Assembly (NCBI RefSeq): GCF_000807925.1
Contig: NZ_JRVC01000026.1
Span: 1-64,000 of the forward strand
Source of the DNA: Novosphingobium subterraneum
GTDB taxonomy: Bacteria > Pseudomonadota > Alphaproteobacteria > Sphingomonadales > Sphingomonadaceae
Length of the DNA: 64,000 nucleotides
Direction of reading: 5' to 3'
Below the pieces are notes generated by a model. It worked only from the letters and a program-made list of their open reading frames with translations. It was not told the origin of the DNA and searched no databases. The position numbers and the translations under genes were made by a program. This document shows, in pieces, positions 8,180-18,089 of this stretch (position 1 is its first letter; every line of letters starts with the position of its first letter).

Positions 8180-10978
8180 ATGACATCTGTGTTTTCCGCG
8201 GCGAGCAGCCGCACCCTTCTTCGTGCGATGCTGCTGGGTTCAGTTGCCGCACTCGCTTCCACGCCAGCCTTTGGAGAAGACCTTGCAGCCGAGGAAAGTG
8301 CCGAGGCGCCGATCGTGGTGACCGGCGAGCGTCCGATTGCCGAATCCGAAGCCGCCGCGCTCGACGTGCAGAAGAAGTCGGATTCGCTGGTCACGGTGCT
8401 TTCGTCCGATGGCGTCGGCCGCCTGCCCGACCAGAACATTGCGCAGGCCACCAGCCGCCTGCCGGGCGTCGCCATCGAGCGCGATCAGGGCCAGGCGCGT
8501 TACATCTCGCTGCGCGGTGCGCCGAACTACTGGACCACGCTGAGCTTTGACGGGATCAATGTCGTCAGCCCCGAGGGCCGCGATGCACGGTTTGACTCGA
8601 TTCCCTCGGCCATTGCCAAGCAGGTCATCGTGTCGAAGGCGGTGACGCCGGACATGCCGGGCGAGACGGTTTCTGGCAACGTCAACGTCATCACCCGCTC
8701 TGCTTTCGACTTCAATGGCTTGCACGTTCAGGGCAAGGCCGGCGTAGGTTATGCCGAGCTGGGCGACCGCCGCGAATACGAAGGATCGCTGGTCGTATCG
8801 GATCGCTTCAAGGCAGGCGACGGTGAAATCGGCGTGCTGCTCTCGGGCAGCTTCTTCGAACGCAACATGATAACCGACAACTTCGAGATCGACTGGGAGC
8901 GCGTCAGCCAGGATCAGCGCCCCGGCAACGGAACGCGCTTCTGGGCGCGCGAGACCGAGAACAAGCTCTATCGCCTGCGCCGCCGCAACTGGTCCGTTTC
9001 GGGGCGCATGGACTGGAAGCCCGACAGCCAGAACACGATTTCGCTGCGTTCGGTCTACACGATCTTCACCGACGACGAGGCGCGCGACAACTACATCTTC
9101 GACATGGATGACAAGCAGAGCGACCTTCCGAACAGCTCGGCCACCTGCCCGACCACGGTCAACACCATGCCGACGACGACTGGCTATGCCGACGTGTGCA
9201 TCGGCAACACGCCGCTGAAGGGCACAGTCTACGGAATCGACATCAACCAGCGTTCGACCTTGCGCGCGTTCCGGCAGTCGATCTTCACCAACACTTTGGA
9301 TGGCACGCACGAGTTCGGCGAAGGGTGGAAGATCAACTGGCTCGGCAACTACACCGAGTCCAAGGACGACCGTTCGGTGGTGGGCGAAGCGCGCTGGAAC
9401 AGCCCTTCCACGCGTTCTGCCCGTCCGACGATAGCTTACGACTTTACCAATCCGGGCCGCAACACGCCGCTGTTGTTCACCACCGTGCAGCTTTCCAGCC
9501 CGACGCGCTACACGGCGGGCAATGCGGTTACGGCGATCGACACCTTCGCCAAGCCTCTTGCCGAGTTGCGCCTGCTTGATGCGGTGGACACGACCAAGGC
9601 CTATACTGGCCGGCTGATCGTGGCGAAGGACACCAGCTTCCTTGGCAGCGATGCCACATTCAAGCTGGGTTTCCAGTTCGACCAGCGCACCAAGATAGCG
9701 GACGAAAGCCAGATCTCGCTGACAGCGGCGGGCGACTTCGCCACGATCGGGATTCCCACCAACTACAACGACTTCTCGCTTGATCAGGCGTTCCTCGGCG
9801 CGATCCCGATGGGCTACAACTTCCGGTATTTCGATACCGACAAGATGCGCCAATATGCCGATGCGGCGCGGGCCAATTTCACCTTCACGCCCAACACCGC
9901 GAACATCTATGACGTGCGCGAGCAGGTCTTTGCCGGATTTGCCATGGGCACGCTGCGGTACGACTGGGGTTCAATCGTCGGCGGTGTCCGTGTCGAACAC
10001 GTGAAGAACCGCGGGATTGCCGAGGCCGACATCGCCGGGACCACCGGTCTCGTCACAGCTGAGGCGAGCCAGACCCTCGCCTTCCCCAGCCTCCACGTGA
10101 ATTACAACCTCGCCGAGGACAAGAAGTTCAGGCTCTCGTTCAACAGCGGCGCGGCGCGTGCGGATTATGACCAGATCCGACCCAACGTGACCGTGAACGA
10201 TGCAAACCTGACGATCTCGGGCGGCAATCCCGGCGTGAAGCCCGAGCGCGCCTATGGCGTGGACGCCTATTTCGAATGGTACGTGCGTCCGCAGGGCTAC
10301 CTGATGGCCGGCGTCTTCTACAAGAAGGTCGAAGACGTGCTCTATTCGCAGCGCCGCACCTTCAATTCGGACGTGCTCAACAGCGGTGGCGTGGATCGTT
10401 CGCAGTACACCTTCACCGGCATCACCAACGGCGGTGACGGGCGCATCTTCGGCTTCGAGGTGGCGGCGCAGCTGCAGCTGGAACCGTGCACCGAAAGCCT
10501 TGGCCTGCCAGACTTCATGGGCGGCTTCGGCGTCAGCGCCAACCTCACGTACAACGACAGCGAGGTGACCAAGCCTGCGGTGGGCGACGTCCCTGCCCGC
10601 AAGGTACGGCTGCCCGGCACGTCCGACTGGGTCTACAACCTTGGCGCCTATTACGAGAAGTACGGCCTGTCGCTGCGCCTGCAGTACCAGCGCCGCAGCA
10701 CCTGGCTTGATGGCTATGCCGACGACCTGACCGATGCTGGCGATACCTATTGGGCCGCCGACGACGAACTCGATTTCTCGGCACGCTATGCGATCACGAA
10801 GAACTTCGAGGTCTATTTCGATGCCTCCAACCTGCTGAACAAGCCGGGCCGCCGCTATTCCGAGCCGGGCAACCTGCTCACCGCCACCGGCACGCCAACC
10901 CCGCACACTGATATCTACACCATCGAGTACGAACGCTTCGGCCGTCGCTATGCGGCGGGCGTGCGGGTGAACTTCTGA
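8180..10978 (+). CDS. TonB-dependent outer-membrane receptor (phytase-linked)
   Basis: The ATG at 8180 follows AGGGGG with good spacing, giving 932 residues; the frame is open 32 codons further upstream without a comparable start signal. A signal peptide ends near AFG (about residue 32). The plug domain has a QNIAQATSRLPGVAIERDQGQ-type sequence, YISLRGAP and FDGINV. The barrel ends in Phe. The stop TGA overlaps the ATG of the phytase, so the pair is co-translated. The receptor may import phosphorylated inositols, their breakdown products or a chelate released by the phytase; ligand choice is inference. Confidence 0.93.
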   Translation: MTSVFSAASSRTLLRAMLLGSVAALASTPAFGEDLAAEESAEAPIVVTGERPIAESEAAALDVQKKSDSLVTVLSSDGVGRLPDQNIAQATSRLPGVAIERDQGQARYISLRGAPNYWTTLSFDGINVVSPEGRDARFDSIPSAIAKQVIVSKAVTPDMPGETVSGNVNVITRSAFDFNGLHVQGKAGVGYAELGDRREYEGSLVVSDRFKAGDGEIGVLLSGSFFERNMITDNFEIDWERVSQDQRPGNGTRFWARETENKLYRLRRRNWSVSGRMDWKPDSQNTISLRSVYTIFTDDEARDNYIFDMDDKQSDLPNSSATCPTTVNTMPTTTGYADVCIGNTPLKGTVYGIDINQRSTLRAFRQSIFTNTLDGTHEFGEGWKINWLGNYTESKDDRSVVGEARWNSPSTRSARPTIAYDFTNPGRNTPLLFTTVQLSSPTRYTAGNAVTAIDTFAKPLAELRLLDAVDTTKAYTGRLIVAKDTSFLGSDATFKLGFQFDQRTKIADESQISLTAAGDFATIGIPTNYNDFSLDQAFLGAIPMGYNFRYFDTDKMRQYADAARANFTFTPNTANIYDVREQVFAGFAMGTLRYDWGSIVGGVRVEHVKNRGIAEADIAGTTGLVTAEASQTLAFPSLHVNYNLAEDKKFRLSFNSGAARADYDQIRPNVTVNDANLTISGGNPGVKPERAYGVDAYFEWYVRPQGYLMAGVFYKKVEDVLYSQRRTFNSDVLNSGGVDRSQYTFTGITNGGDGRIFGFEVAAQLQLEPCTESLGLPDFMGGFGVSANLTYNDSEVTKPAVGDVPARKVRLPGTSDWVYNLGAYYEKYGLSLRLQYQRRSTWLDGYADDLTDAGDTYWAADDELDFSARYAITKNFEVYFDASNLLNKPGRRYSEPGNLLTATGTPTPHTDIYTIEYERFGRRYAAGVRVNF

Positions 10979-12057
10979 TGGCCGCTTTCGCCAAGTTCGT
11001 CACGGCAGGATCGGGGGCTTTGCTCCCGGTCCTGTTCCTCTCTTCTTGCGCCAGCGTGGCGGAGTTCCCGCGACCATCCTATCCGGCGGTGGACGTGGCA
11101 GCGACGGCTGAGACCGCGCCGGTCGGATCCGCCAATGCCGATGCTGCCGATGACCCGGCGATCTGGCGCAATGCTGCCAATCCCGCGGCCAGCCTGATCG
11201 TCGTCACCGACAAGAAGGCGGGGCTTTATGTCTATGGCCTTGACGGCAAGGTGCGCGATTTCGTCGCGACGGGTGCGCTCAACAATGTCGACTTGCGCGA
11301 AGTGCGCCCGGGCTTCGTGCTGGTGGCGGCAAGCGACCGCACCGACGTGGCTGAGCCAAAGATCACGCTGTTCCGGCTGGATGGAGTGACGGGCAAGCTG
11401 ACCAGCCTTGGCGTGAGGAGCTTCCTTGGGGCCGGTCACGCTCCAGCCGAGGCCTATGGCTTCTGCATGGGCAAGGCGCTGGCTGCAGGCGAACTGGCGC
11501 GGGCCTATGTCGTGCTCAAGGACGGCACGGTGGCGGAAAGCGCACTGGAAGAGGTTGGCGGCATGATCACCGCGCGGCATCTCCGATCTATCCGCTTCCG
11601 CACGCAATCCGAGGGATGCGTGGTGGATGACCGCATTGGCCTGCTCTACGTGGCTGAGGAAGACGTTGGCATCTGGCGGGTCGACTTGCGCGCCGCGGTC
11701 CTTCAGGCGGATGCCTTTGCCATGGTCGGCGCGGAAAAGGGGCTGGCAGCCGATGTCGAAGGGCTGGCGCTGGCACCCGAAGGACGGGACGGCGGAATGC
11801 TCGTCGCATCAAGCCAGGGTGACAATGCCTATGCGCTGTTCGATCTGACCACAGCGCAACCGCGCGGCCGCTTCCGCATTGCCGCAGGCCAGTTCGGCGC
11901 AACCAGCGATACCGACGGGATTGAACTGATGCTTGGGCACTTTGGCCCTGCCTTCCCTACTGGCCTGTTCGTGGCGCAGGATGGCGATAACGCGCCGCGC
12001 GCGCAGAACTTCAAGATGGTGCCGTGGCAGGCGGTGCTGGACAACCTCAAGCCATAA
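10978..12057 (+). CDS. Beta-propeller 3-phytase, lipoprotein
   Basis: This 359-residue protein begins with a lipoprotein signal (LFLSSC, Cys about residue 24), so it is probably anchored in the outer membrane. The mature part matches beta-propeller phytases: DDPAIWRN near residue 60, DKKAGLYVYGLDGK, NNVDLR, YVAEEDVGIWR and DVEGLAL, acidic loops that in the family hold calcium. These enzymes remove phosphates from phytate. TGATG overlap with the TonB receptor shows joint expression. A hairpin follows the stop. Confidence 0.93.
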   Translation: MAAFAKFVTAGSGALLPVLFLSSCASVAEFPRPSYPAVDVAATAETAPVGSANADAADDPAIWRNAANPAASLIVVTDKKAGLYVYGLDGKVRDFVATGALNNVDLREVRPGFVLVAASDRTDVAEPKITLFRLDGVTGKLTSLGVRSFLGAGHAPAEAYGFCMGKALAAGELARAYVVLKDGTVAESALEEVGGMITARHLRSIRFRTQSEGCVVDDRIGLLYVAEEDVGIWRVDLRAAVLQADAFAMVGAEKGLAADVEGLALAPEGRDGGMLVASSQGDNAYALFDLTTAQPRGRFRIAAGQFGATSDTDGIELMLGHFGPAFPTGLFVAQDGDNAPRAQNFKMVPWQAVLDNLKP

Positions 12058-12066
12058 GCGGTGCGA

Positions 12067-12090
12067 CGGGGGCGTCTTCGGAAGCCCCCG
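12067..12090. terminator. Hairpin between convergent phytase and transporter genes
   Basis: CGGGGGC (12067-12073) pairs with GCCCCCG (12084-12090), with a further TC/GA pair around a TTCG tetraloop. It lies 9 bases past the phytase stop and 9 bases past the convergent transporter stop, so it could end both. No T-run is present on either strand. Confidence 0.55.
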
Positions 12091-12099
12091 CGCTCCGCG

Positions 12100-13791
12100 T
12101 CAGTCGTCGATGCTGCGCTTGTAGGTTTCCGGCAGGAAGACCAGGCCGATCACGCAGGTGGCAGCGGCGACGATCACCGGGTACCAGAAGCCGTAATAGA
12201 TATCCCCGTTGGCCGCGACCATGGCAAAGCCGATCGCGGGCAGCAGGCCGCCGAGCCAGCCGTTGCCGATGTGGTAAGGCAGGCTCATCGAGGTGTAGCG
12301 GATACGGCTGGGAAACAGTTCAACCAGCATCGCCGCGATCGGGCCATAGACCATGGTCACCAGCAGCACGAGGTAGAACAGGATCGCCACGACCAGCGGC
12401 TTGTTGATCTCGCCGGGATCGGCCTTGGCGGGATAGCCAACCGTCTCCAGGCCAGTCGCAACCTCCTTGGCGAAGGCGGCGATGGCGGCTTTCTTTTCCT
12501 CGCCGGCAACCTTGCGCGGATCGGGCGCCGCCAGTGTCGTGGTTCCGATCAGGATCGTGGCCGGCGTTCCCGCAGCAGCGGCGACGTTTTCGTAGTTCAC
12601 GGCCGCCTTGGCGAGCGCGTTCTTGACGATGTCGCAGCTGGTCGTGTCGAACTTGTTGGCGCCGACCGGGTCGAACTGCGAGGAACATTCCGCCGGATCG
12701 GCCATGACCTTGACCGGGGCATTGGCCTGGGCATGGGCGAGCGCCGGGTTCGCCGCTGCGGTCAGTGCCTTGAACGCCGGGAACATGGTGAGCGCAGCCA
12801 GCGCACACCCCGTCAAGATGATCTTCTTGCGGCCGATCTTGTCGGACAGCCAGCCGAAGAACAGGAAGAACGGGGTGGCACAGGCCAGCGCGATAATGAT
12901 CAGGGTATTGGCGGTCAGGCCATCCACCTTGAGCATCTTCTCGAGGAAATACATCGCGTAGAGCTGTCCGGTGTACCAGACCACCGCCTGTCCGGCGATG
13001 GCGCCGAAGAACGCGATCAGCACGATCCTGAGGTTCTTCCATTCGCCGAAGGCTTCGGACAGCGGGCGCTTGGAGGAGGTGCCTTCCGCCTTCATCTTCT
13101 GGAACACGGGTGATTCATGCAGCTTGAGGCGCAGCCACAGGCCGATGCCCAGGAACAGGCCCGAAAGCAGGTACGGCACGCGCCAGCCCCAGTCCTTGAA
13201 GGCCGCTTCGCCAACGCCGGTGACAGGCGAGCGTACGAGGATCACGATCAGCAGCGCCATGGCAAGGCCCGCCGTGGCGGTGATCTGGATCCAGCTGGTA
13301 TAGAGGCCGCGCTTACCCTCGGGCGCGTGTTCGGCAACGTAAGTCGCCGCGCCGCCATATTCGCCGCCAAGGGCAAGGCCCTGGAACATGCGCAGCACGA
13401 CCAGCATGATCGGCGCGGCGACGCCGACGCTTTCATAAGTGGGCAGGCAGCCGACGAGGAAGGTCGACAGACCCATGACCAGCAGCGTGACAATGAAGGT
13501 GTAGCGACGGCCGACCATGTCGCCGATCCGGCCAAAGACCAGCGCGCCGAACGGGCGGACGATAAAGCCCGCCGCGAAGACCAGCAGCGCCATGATGAAC
13601 GACGTCGTCTCGTTGAGGCCAGTGAGGAACTTGGCGGCGATGATCGCGGTGAGGAGGCCGTAGAGGTAGAAGTCGTACCACTCGAACACCGTGCCCAGCG
13701 ATGAGGCCGTGATGATCAGCTTCTCGCTGTGAGTGGCCTGGTGATGCTTCGGCAAGGCCGAGATATCATCGGGAGTTTCCAAGTCGGGCAT
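12100..13791 (-). CDS. MFS transporter, metabolite:H+ symporter (MHS) family
   Basis: The start at 13791 (MPDLETPDD) follows GGAACGAGG; longer upstream reading is open but is antisense to the regulator gene. The 563-residue protein has GTVFEWYDFYLYG in the first helix, RPFGALVFGRIGDMVGRR between helices 2 and 3, and GLALGGEYGGA, all MHS hallmarks. A long periplasmic-type insertion with two Cys (about residues 320-420) separates later helices and is unusual in length. MHS members carry carboxylates, proline or shikimate. It lies beside a CrbS/CrbR-like pair, which in other bacteria controls acetate use, so a carboxylate substrate is plausible. Confidence 0.9.
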   Translation of the reverse strand: MPDLETPDDISALPKHHQATHSEKLIITASSLGTVFEWYDFYLYGLLTAIIAAKFLTGLNETTSFIMALLVFAAGFIVRPFGALVFGRIGDMVGRRYTFIVTLLVMGLSTFLVGCLPTYESVGVAAPIMLVVLRMFQGLALGGEYGGAATYVAEHAPEGKRGLYTSWIQITATAGLAMALLIVILVRSPVTGVGEAAFKDWGWRVPYLLSGLFLGIGLWLRLKLHESPVFQKMKAEGTSSKRPLSEAFGEWKNLRIVLIAFFGAIAGQAVVWYTGQLYAMYFLEKMLKVDGLTANTLIIIALACATPFFLFFGWLSDKIGRKKIILTGCALAALTMFPAFKALTAAANPALAHAQANAPVKVMADPAECSSQFDPVGANKFDTTSCDIVKNALAKAAVNYENVAAAAGTPATILIGTTTLAAPDPRKVAGEEKKAAIAAFAKEVATGLETVGYPAKADPGEINKPLVVAILFYLVLLVTMVYGPIAAMLVELFPSRIRYTSMSLPYHIGNGWLGGLLPAIGFAMVAANGDIYYGFWYPVIVAAATCVIGLVFLPETYKRSIDD

Positions 13792-14064
13792 CCTCGTTCC
13801 ATGTTCTTGTTGGCTTCTTGATAAGGTCTTTGGCGGCAAATCGGAATTTAATCGACGGCCTGAGCAATGCATTGCACAGTCTTCGAGAGTGCGACGACGC
13901 GACAGGCCGCCGATGGTCGTAGGTATGCGACCAAAGTCGAAGGGCAGGACGGGTGCTACAGGGCGGGATGGTGGGGGTTGTCCACGGTGCGGCAGCGGAT
14001 AAGCTGCATCACGGCACCGCGCTGATGATCCTTTTCGACGCGGCAAGGGCCATGAAGGAGCGAC

Positions 14065-14688
14065 GTGAGCGAAACTGTCCTGGTAGCCGACGACCACCCG
14101 CTGTTCCGGCAGGCGCTGGCGCTGGCCGTGGCGAACGTGGCGCCCCGCGCCCGGGTGATCGAGGCGGGAACGCTTACGGCAGCAGCGCGGGCAGCAAGCG
14201 AAGCATCCGACCTCGCGCTGGTCACCCTCGACCTGAAGATGCCCGGAGCGATCGGCTACTCCGGCATTGCCCTGCTTCACGCCGAACGCCCCGACGTGCC
14301 AATCCTGGTGGTCTCGAGCGCCGAAGGGGCGAAAGTTGCAGACGAAGCGCGCGCATTCGGTGCGGTCGGCTTCCTTCGCAAGGATGCCGACCTGGCGGCG
14401 ATCGAAGATGCGATCCGCGCAGCCCTGAGCGGACAGGCACCGGCCAGCGCGAACGCCGAGCCGGTTGAAGAGATGCGCCGCGAAGTGGCGGACCTGACAC
14501 CAACCCAGCTCAAAGTTCTGCTTGCCGTGCTCGACGGCAAGCTCAACAAGCAGATCGCCTATGACTTGGGCATGAGCGAAGCGACAGTGAAGGCGCACAT
14601 GACCGCGATCATGCGCAAGCTCGACGTGCAGAACCGCACGCAAGCTGCCCTGATTGCCCGCTCACTGGGTCTCGACCTGAAGAGCTGA
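14065..14688 (+). CDS. LuxR/NarL-type response regulator (CrbR/ErdR-like)
   Basis: A GTG start follows GAAGGAG. The 207-residue protein has a receiver domain with the acidic DD pair at residues 9-10 and phosphoacceptor Asp56 in VTLDLKMPG. A LuxR-type helix-turn-helix fills residues about 140-207 (LTPTQLKVLLAVLDGKLNKQIA, MSEATVKAHM). It converges on a hybrid SSS-linked sensor kinase, and their 3' ends overlap by 27 bases. In Vibrio and Pseudomonas the equivalent kinase and regulator (CrbS/CrbR, MxtR/ErdR) control acetyl-CoA synthetase. That function is transferred from family knowledge. Confidence 0.88.
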   Translation: MSETVLVADDHPLFRQALALAVANVAPRARVIEAGTLTAAARAASEASDLALVTLDLKMPGAIGYSGIALLHAERPDVPILVVSSAEGAKVADEARAFGAVGFLRKDADLAAIEDAIRAALSGQAPASANAEPVEEMRREVADLTPTQLKVLLAVLDGKLNKQIAYDLGMSEATVKAHMTAIMRKLDVQNRTQAALIARSLGLDLKS

Positions 14689-17600
14689 GGCGCAACGGGC
14701 AAGAAAACCTGCGATCTCGTCGGCATCGACAGGCTTGGAAAACAGGGGGATCTTCCGCAGTCTCAGGCGATTGCGCAGCGCCGTGCCGTTCTCGGCTGAC
14801 ACCATGGCCAAGGCCAGCGCGGGATTGCGGAGGCGGGCCTGATCGATCAGGCACAGGCCATCTTCGCCCGCTTCGAGGTGATAGTCCGCCAGGAGCACAT
14901 CGGCATGCACGACCTGCGCCAGCGCAGCGTCAGCGTTGTTCGCGACCATGACGGTGTGCCCCAAACTCTCGACCAGTGCGACCGAGGCATCAATGATGTC
15001 CTGCTCGTTGTCGACGACGAGAACCCGGAGGGGGCGCAACGGCGCCAGCGTCAGCGGCACTGCCGAGGGAGCAGCATCTCTCGGCGGCGCTCCGTCAAAG
15101 GCCGGAAGCGTCACACTGAAGCGGCTGCCCCGCCCGACATGCGACACGAGGGCAATGCGCGCACCGACAAGGCGAGCAATGCGTTCGACAATGGCGAGGC
15201 CAAGCCCCAGGCCCTCCGCCTCCACTACGCCGAGCCGGGTGAACTCGCTGAAAATCTCGCGCTGGCGTTCGGTGGGGATGCCGACGCCGCTATCGACCAC
15301 ATCGATACGCAGGTCCGCCCCGCGCCGGCGCACGCCCACAAGCACGCCGCCCTTCGGGGTATAGCGAAGGGCATTGGCGAGAAGGTTCTGCAGTATCGAG
15401 CGCAGCAGGGCGCGGTCGGTCTCGACGGCACCGGGCAGCGGCCCGAGCCTGATCGCAAGACCTTGTGCCTCGGCCAAAGGACGCAAGGTCTCGGCCAGTT
15501 CCTCGACAAGCGGAGCCAGCAGGATCGGCTCGGGATTGGGGTGGATGCCGCCGGCATCGAGCTTCGAGATATCCAGCAGCGTGCGCAGCAAGGCTTCGCC
15601 CGAGACAATGGAGCGGTCGATCCTCTCGGCAAGAGCCTTTTGCGAACCCTCGAGGTTGCGCCCCAGCGCGGCCGCGAACAGGCGGGCAGCGTGAAGCGGC
15701 TGAATCAGGTCGTGGCTTGCCGCCGCCAGGAAGCGCGTCTTGTCACGGGTGGCAGCGGCGAGACGATCATTCACCTCGCTTAATTCGCGGGTGCGCTCGG
15801 CCACGCGCTGTTCAAGTTCGTCAAGCGTGCGTGTGAGCTCTGCACGGACCTGCGCTTCTTCGGTGATGTCGGTGAACGACGTGAGATAGCCTCCGCCCGG
15901 CATCGGGCCGCCGACCGACTTGATGATCCGCCCATCCCCATGCTTGCGTTCCGATTGATAGGCACGGCGGGCGCGCAAATGATTGAGGCGCTTGGCGACC
16001 TCTACCTCGACCGGATCGGAAAAATCCCCCCGCATGACGTTGAATCGGATGAGATTTGCAATAGGGACGCCAACCCTGACGAGGTCAGCCGGATAGCCGA
16101 AAAGTTCGACATATCGCGTGTTCCAAGCCACCAGATTAAGATCGGCGTCAATCACGCTCACGCCGGACTGAAGGTTCTCGAACGTAGCGGCGAGCAATTG
16201 GCGCGAGAAGCCGAGGGATTGCCCGCCCTCATCCAGCAGGCGCGCCACATCTGCCGCAGTCATCGTTGCGCCGGCCAGGGCAGAGGCAACCAGCAGCCGC
16301 GCGGAGGAATTACCGACCACGCCGGAGATCAGATCCTGCGCCAGGCGGGCTGACAGGCGGTCGACTGGCTGCCCGTGACGTTCGGGCGGGAATGCGGCAA
16401 TCGCTCGCTCGTTTCCCACGAACCGGGCAGTGAGAGCAGCCAGGTCCGCGAGGTTTCCAGCCGTGCGCCCGGAAGACAGCAAGCGCGGCAGGCGGGGCGC
16501 ACTGCGCTTGCCCGCCCTGACCAGCGCAAGCACGGCAAGGTTGGCCAGAAGGCTCCACGCGACACCGTGGACCAAGGGGCTGGCATTACCTAGGCCAAGG
16601 AGGCGCAAGGGATTGAACAATGAGCCCTCGAGCCATGCCAGCACGGCATCAGGCAGGACCGGCGGCAGGGCGAGCGTGTAGAGCCACAGCGCGAAGCCGG
16701 TAAGCAGACTGGCCCGCGCCGCAAGCGGATCGTGCCTTGGCGAGGCAACCGCCATAAGGAGATGGGGCACGAACTGGACCATGGCCGCAAAGGCAACCAG
16801 CCCGATCGAGGCAAGCGAGTGCGAGGGGTCGACCAGCATGGCCCAGAGCAAGGCGAGGCCGACGATACCGACGATGGCGGCGCGCCGTACCAGCAGCATC
16901 CGGCGTCCGAGATCCCCCGGTGCAGGTCGGCCCTCGTTGCGCAGCAGCGCCGGGAAGATCAGGTCGTTCGAGACCATGATGCCAAGCGCGGCGGCATCGA
17001 CGATGACCATGGCCGAGCCAGCACTGATCCCGCCAAGAAGCGCTACGAGGCCGATGCCTTGGTACCCGCTGCTTTGTGGCAGGAGCAGCACGTAGCTGTC
17101 TGGCGGAACGCCCGGCGGAAGGGCAACCAAGCCGGCCAGCGCGATTGGCAGGACGAGTGCTGCCATTGCCAGCACATAGGCCGCCAGCCCGAGACGCGCG
17201 TTGGGCAGATCGCGCGAGGAGTGGGCTTCGGCCAGGCCCATGTAGAACTGGCGCGGCAGCACCACGATCGCGAAAGCCGAAATCACGCATATCACCAGCG
17301 TTTCGACGGTAAACTGGCTGGGTGCGAACTGCTGCTCGACGACCAGCCAGGCCCTCTGCCATGCGACCGGCGGCGCCTTGGCAAGCACGAGCACGGCAAC
17401 GAAGCCGACGAGAGCAAGGGCGACGAGCTTCAGCAGCGATTCAAGCGCAATCGAGAAGACCAGCCCCTCGCTGCGCCCGGCAATCTCGTAGCGTCGCGCA
17501 CCGAACAGGATGGCGAAGACTGTCAGCACGCAAGCCGCCGCCAGCATCGCCGGAAAAGCAATGGGGCTGCCGGAGGAGATGGCCATCGCCGTCCCGATGG

Positions 17601-18012
17601 AACGCAATTGCAACGCGATGTAGGGCACCGTGCCGCATAGCGCCATGACCGTGATGATCCGCGCAACGCCTGGATCGTGGCCAAACCGGGCAGCGATGAA
17701 ATCCGAAATGGTCGAGGCTCTTTCGCGCTGGACCTCTTCGGCCAGGCGAGAAAAGAACGCTGGCGCAAACAGAAGCAGCAGTGCTGGCGCCACATAGATC
17801 GGGAGATAATTCCACCCCTCGCTGACCGCGCTGCCGACCGCGCCATAGAACGTCCAGCTGGAGCAATAGACGCCAAGCGCGAGAGTATAGGCGACGTGCC
17901 GGATCTTCGGGCTGCGGCGCAGGGACATGTGTCCGCGCTCGGTCAGTGCAGCGACGCCGAATAGCAGGGCGAAGAGCACCAGCGCCAATAATCCTGCGAT
18001 CTGTCCGCTCAT
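14662..18012 (-). CDS. SSS-linked hybrid sensor histidine kinase (CrbS/MxtR-like)
   Basis: The 1116-residue protein begins with a sodium:solute symporter-like domain of about 12-13 helices (residues 1-500). It continues with a PAS region (about 620-740, NLQSGVSVIDADLNLVAWN), a short coiled coil, a HisKA domain with His767 in ASHDLIQPLH, a HATPase (NALRYTPKGG, DSGVGIP, GLGLGLAI) and a C-terminal receiver with Asp1043 in LLADYHL. This domain order is that of CrbS/MxtR kinases, which sense a carbon source through the transporter-like part. The partner regulator lies tail to tail on the other strand. Confidence 0.92.
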   Translation of the reverse strand: MSGQIAGLLALVLFALLFGVAALTERGHMSLRRSPKIRHVAYTLALGVYCSSWTFYGAVGSAVSEGWNYLPIYVAPALLLLFAPAFFSRLAEEVQRERASTISDFIAARFGHDPGVARIITVMALCGTVPYIALQLRSIGTAMAISSGSPIAFPAMLAAACVLTVFAILFGARRYEIAGRSEGLVFSIALESLLKLVALALVGFVAVLVLAKAPPVAWQRAWLVVEQQFAPSQFTVETLVICVISAFAIVVLPRQFYMGLAEAHSSRDLPNARLGLAAYVLAMAALVLPIALAGLVALPPGVPPDSYVLLLPQSSGYQGIGLVALLGGISAGSAMVIVDAAALGIMVSNDLIFPALLRNEGRPAPGDLGRRMLLVRRAAIVGIVGLALLWAMLVDPSHSLASIGLVAFAAMVQFVPHLLMAVASPRHDPLAARASLLTGFALWLYTLALPPVLPDAVLAWLEGSLFNPLRLLGLGNASPLVHGVAWSLLANLAVLALVRAGKRSAPRLPRLLSSGRTAGNLADLAALTARFVGNERAIAAFPPERHGQPVDRLSARLAQDLISGVVGNSSARLLVASALAGATMTAADVARLLDEGGQSLGFSRQLLAATFENLQSGVSVIDADLNLVAWNTRYVELFGYPADLVRVGVPIANLIRFNVMRGDFSDPVEVEVAKRLNHLRARRAYQSERKHGDGRIIKSVGGPMPGGGYLTSFTDITEEAQVRAELTRTLDELEQRVAERTRELSEVNDRLAAATRDKTRFLAAASHDLIQPLHAARLFAAALGRNLEGSQKALAERIDRSIVSGEALLRTLLDISKLDAGGIHPNPEPILLAPLVEELAETLRPLAEAQGLAIRLGPLPGAVETDRALLRSILQNLLANALRYTPKGGVLVGVRRRGADLRIDVVDSGVGIPTERQREIFSEFTRLGVVEAEGLGLGLAIVERIARLVGARIALVSHVGRGSRFSVTLPAFDGAPPRDAAPSAVPLTLAPLRPLRVLVVDNEQDIIDASVALVESLGHTVMVANNADAALAQVVHADVLLADYHLEAGEDGLCLIDQARLRNPALALAMVSAENGTALRNRLRLRKIPLFSKPVDADEIAGFLARCASALQVETQ

Positions 18013-18089
18013 CCGCTGTCAGTGTTCCAATGCGCTGCTGACAGGGTGATCCACGATGCCGGTGTCAGCAAGGAAAGCCATCCGCGTCG

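Noticed and set aside
13792..14643. Extension of the MHS transporter frame by some 280 codons upstream of 13791.
   Set aside because: The extension runs antisense through the response regulator gene; the start at 13791 has an SD and matches the family N-terminus.
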